Source of the DNA: an uncultured Ignavibacteriota bacterium
Lineage (GTDB): Bacteria > Bacteroidota > Ignavibacteria > Tepidaquicellales > Tepidaquicellaceae
Length of the DNA stretch: 6,770 nucleotides
Assembly (NCBI GenBank): GCA_937959065.1
Contig: CALGOI010000355.1
Span: 1-6,770 of the forward strand
Direction of reading: 5' to 3'
In this document: positions 5,165 through 6,770 of the stretch, in pieces
Numbering within the stretch: the first letter of the stretch is position 1
Layout: each line of letters starts with the position of its first letter
Notes under the pieces: generated by a model
What the model was told of the DNA's origin: nothing
The model's input: only the letters and a program-made list of their open reading frames with translations
Databases searched by the model: none
Translations under genes and position numbers: made by a program

Positions 5165-6770
5165 ATGAAAGCAAAAATATTAATAATATTTCTACTAACA
5201 TTCTTACTCGCCAATGCGATAGTTGATGCAAAGCCGAGAGTAAAGATTGTTAATAGAAATTCAGGATTTGAGCTGTCAGGCCCCGGGGTTCTCGACAATT
5301 CTACTGCGATCATACAGGAATTCAAACTCCTGAATGCCAATCGTATATCGTCTTATATAATCAATACGGGTATATTTGACCAGAATATCGAGCAAAATAA
5401 CTCACCGGGATTTGAGTGGCCAAAGAATAACGAGCAACACGCCAATGCGATATTTACCGCAGGATTAACTGTGGCTGCAAAAATTGGCGGAAATCTTAAG
5501 ATGGTGGCAGCTTCATATGAAGGTGAGTGGGCACCCGGATATGCAATAGACGGGCAGGCATTCACAGATACCAGATTCAAACTTTATTCTATATATAGTA
5601 CAGACAATGCCGGAAATAATCCGGACTATGCAAATTGGGGTGAGATGGTTCCATTTGGAGCACCATATGTGGATGAAAACAATAATGGTGTTTATGATCC
5701 TGGTACAGATATACCAGGTATTAAAGACGCCAGCCAGACTATTTTCTTATGTGCAACAGACGGATTCCAGGACCAGCACAATTCCAGTGAAGGATTTGGT
5801 GGCGGTACTACTCCTATGTTTGCACAGTTGCAATTAACAGCATGGGCATATAATATATCAGGTATTGAGGATATGCAGTTTTTAAGATTTGTTGTTATTA
5901 ATAAGAATACTGAATCTTGGGACAGTACATTTTTCGGAATCGTAGTTGACCCTGATTTGGGAGATGCGACAGATGACTGGATTGGTTGTGATGTTCCAAA
6001 TAATATGGCATTCTGTTATAACTCAGATAATGATGATGGCGGTGGTGGTCCCGGTACTTATGGAGCTAATCCTCCTGCATCAGGTATGGACTTTTTTGTA
6101 AGTCCTGTTAACAGAAGTGTTACTCCTCCTGACACACTTGGTCTAACATCGTTTGTGTACTTCACAAACCCCGGTAGTGGTCAAGCAGTTTGTGAAAGAG
6201 ATCCAGATAACCCAACTGAGGCTTATAGATATTTACAAGGTTTAAAAAGTGATGGAACATCCTGGTTAAACCCGGCATTCACACCTCCAAGAAAAACAGT
6301 ATTCTGTTATCCCGGAGATCCTCAGTCTTCATTACCAAATGATACAAACTGGACAGAATCCGACGGTAGGATAAATAATTGTGATGGTGACACAACAGGT
6401 GTGGTTGAACCAAGTCCGGGTGGTGACAGAAGATTTATATTTAACTCAGGTTCATTTGATTTTACAATGGCACCTGGAGATACTCAAGTAGTCGTACTGG
6501 CTCAATTTGCAGCCAGAGGTACAAGTTATCTTAACTCAGTAACAGTTTTAAAAAGACTCGATGTAACAGCTCAGAAATTGTTTGACGCTGATTTTAACGT
6601 AATTCCTCCACCACCAACTCCAAATTCATCATATTCTTTCCAACCGGTTGGCGGTGAGAATTCCGGATATGTTAACATCACATTCCAATGGCAGGATAAT
6701 GCAGAATCATATAGTTTCTATGATTCGGTATTTGCACAGCCTGATACAATGAGCATCTATAAGTTCCAGG
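5165..6770 (+). CDS. Large secreted protein, 3' end beyond the window; likely T9SS cargo
   Basis: An open frame of 535 codons with no stop continues past the window end. Residues 1-22 are a signal peptide (MKAKILIIFLLTFLLANAIVDA). The mature part resembles large uncharacterised secreted proteins frequent in Ignavibacteria and related groups. Features I recognise are FEWPK near 83-87, AGLTVAAKIGG near 99-109, LTAWAYN near 224-230, a strongly acidic VDPDLGDATDDWIGCD at 261-276, and PPASGMDFF near 303-311. A calcium-loop-like D-x-N-x-N-G-x-x-D lies at 170-178, and a DNDDGGGG stretch at 288-295. Six cysteines (196, 275, 284, 343, 381, 406) could form disulfides. After a proline hinge (PPPPTP, 481-486) the segment to 535 looks like the start of a fibronectin type III-like domain. 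The family usually ends in a T9SS sorting domain, but that part is outside the window, so T9SS export is inferred. ATG 5165 is chosen for its signal peptide; only a weak AAAAGAG (5149-5155) precedes it. It lies 45 bp after the receptor gene and is probably co-transcribed. No enzymatic function can be assigned. Confidence 0.88.
   Translation, partial: MKAKILIIFLLTFLLANAIVDAKPRVKIVNRNSGFELSGPGVLDNSTAIIQEFKLLNANRISSYIINTGIFDQNIEQNNSPGFEWPKNNEQHANAIFTAGLTVAAKIGGNLKMVAASYEGEWAPGYAIDGQAFTDTRFKLYSIYSTDNAGNNPDYANWGEMVPFGAPYVDENNNGVYDPGTDIPGIKDASQTIFLCATDGFQDQHNSSEGFGGGTTPMFAQLQLTAWAYNISGIEDMQFLRFVVINKNTESWDSTFFGIVVDPDLGDATDDWIGCDVPNNMAFCYNSDNDDGGGGPGTYGANPPASGMDFFVSPVNRSVTPPDTLGLTSFVYFTNPGSGQAVCERDPDNPTEAYRYLQGLKSDGTSWLNPAFTPPRKTVFCYPGDPQSSLPNDTNWTESDGRINNCDGDTTGVVEPSPGGDRRFIFNSGSFDFTMAPGDTQVVVLAQFAARGTSYLNSVTVLKRLDVTAQKLFDADFNVIPPPPTPNSSYSFQPVGGENSGYVNITFQWQDNAESYSFYDSVFAQPDTMSIYKFQ

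Noticed and set aside
5158..5580. Two short - strand open frames (5158-5340 and 5353-5580)
   Set aside because: Both are antisense to the long 535-codon frame beginning at 5165, which has a signal peptide and family-like motifs.
5607..5837. 76-codon + strand open frame
   Set aside because: It is in a different frame inside the secreted-protein gene starting at 5165. The overlapping real frame there encodes the calcium-loop-like region.
5165..6770. SusD-type lipoprotein following the receptor
   Set aside because: The signal peptide has no lipobox Cys, and the protein lacks SusD-like features. Its motifs match a different secreted-protein type.
1..6770. CRISPR arrays, tRNA or rRNA genes, insertion sequences
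   Set aside because: I found no regularly spaced repeats, cloverleaf-like sequences, rRNA signatures or transposase-like reading frames on either strand.

Overview
The window is AT-rich DNA (roughly 37-38% GC by eye) from a bacterium of the Fibrobacterota-Chlorobiota-Bacteroidota group, most likely an Ignavibacteria-type lineage. The main clue is the C-terminus of the first protein. It is a type IX secretion (T9SS) type A sorting domain of the variant with the core NYPNPFNPSTTIKY, which is very common in Ignavibacteria and relatives. A TonB-dependent receptor with an N-terminal carboxypeptidase-regulatory-like domain and a large secreted protein of a type frequent in the same genomes agree with this. 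The genes use purine-rich Shine-Dalgarno-like sites. One promoter looks like ordinary sigma-70 (TTGACA, 17 bp, TATATT) rather than the Bacteroidales TAnnTTTG type.

Layout, all on the + strand: (1) 1-121, a strong promoter candidate and leader. (2) 122-1753, a secreted protein with three Asp-box (BNR) repeats and a T9SS sorting domain. (3) 1754-2221, a 468-base intergenic region that is far from empty. It holds an AT-rich terminator-like hairpin, a second very long hairpin whose non-Watson-Crick pairs are all G.U in + strand RNA, a possible 53-codon small ORF whose leader and first ten codons resemble the start of the first gene, a tandem 12-bp repeat, and a small hairpin just before the next gene. 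(4) 2222-5119, a complete TonB-dependent outer membrane receptor. (5) 5120-5164, a short gap with a weak hairpin. (6) 5165-6770, a 535-codon open frame with a signal peptide that runs off the window, a large secreted protein probably destined for the cell surface.

Together this is a cell-envelope locus. The receptor and the downstream secreted protein lie 45 bp apart and are probably co-transcribed. The first gene has its own promoter and terminator and looks like a separate unit. No catalytic residues, SusD partner or named pathway are visible, so the substrate of the receptor and the roles of the two secreted proteins cannot be assigned. The least explained part is the structured intergenic region 1754-2221.
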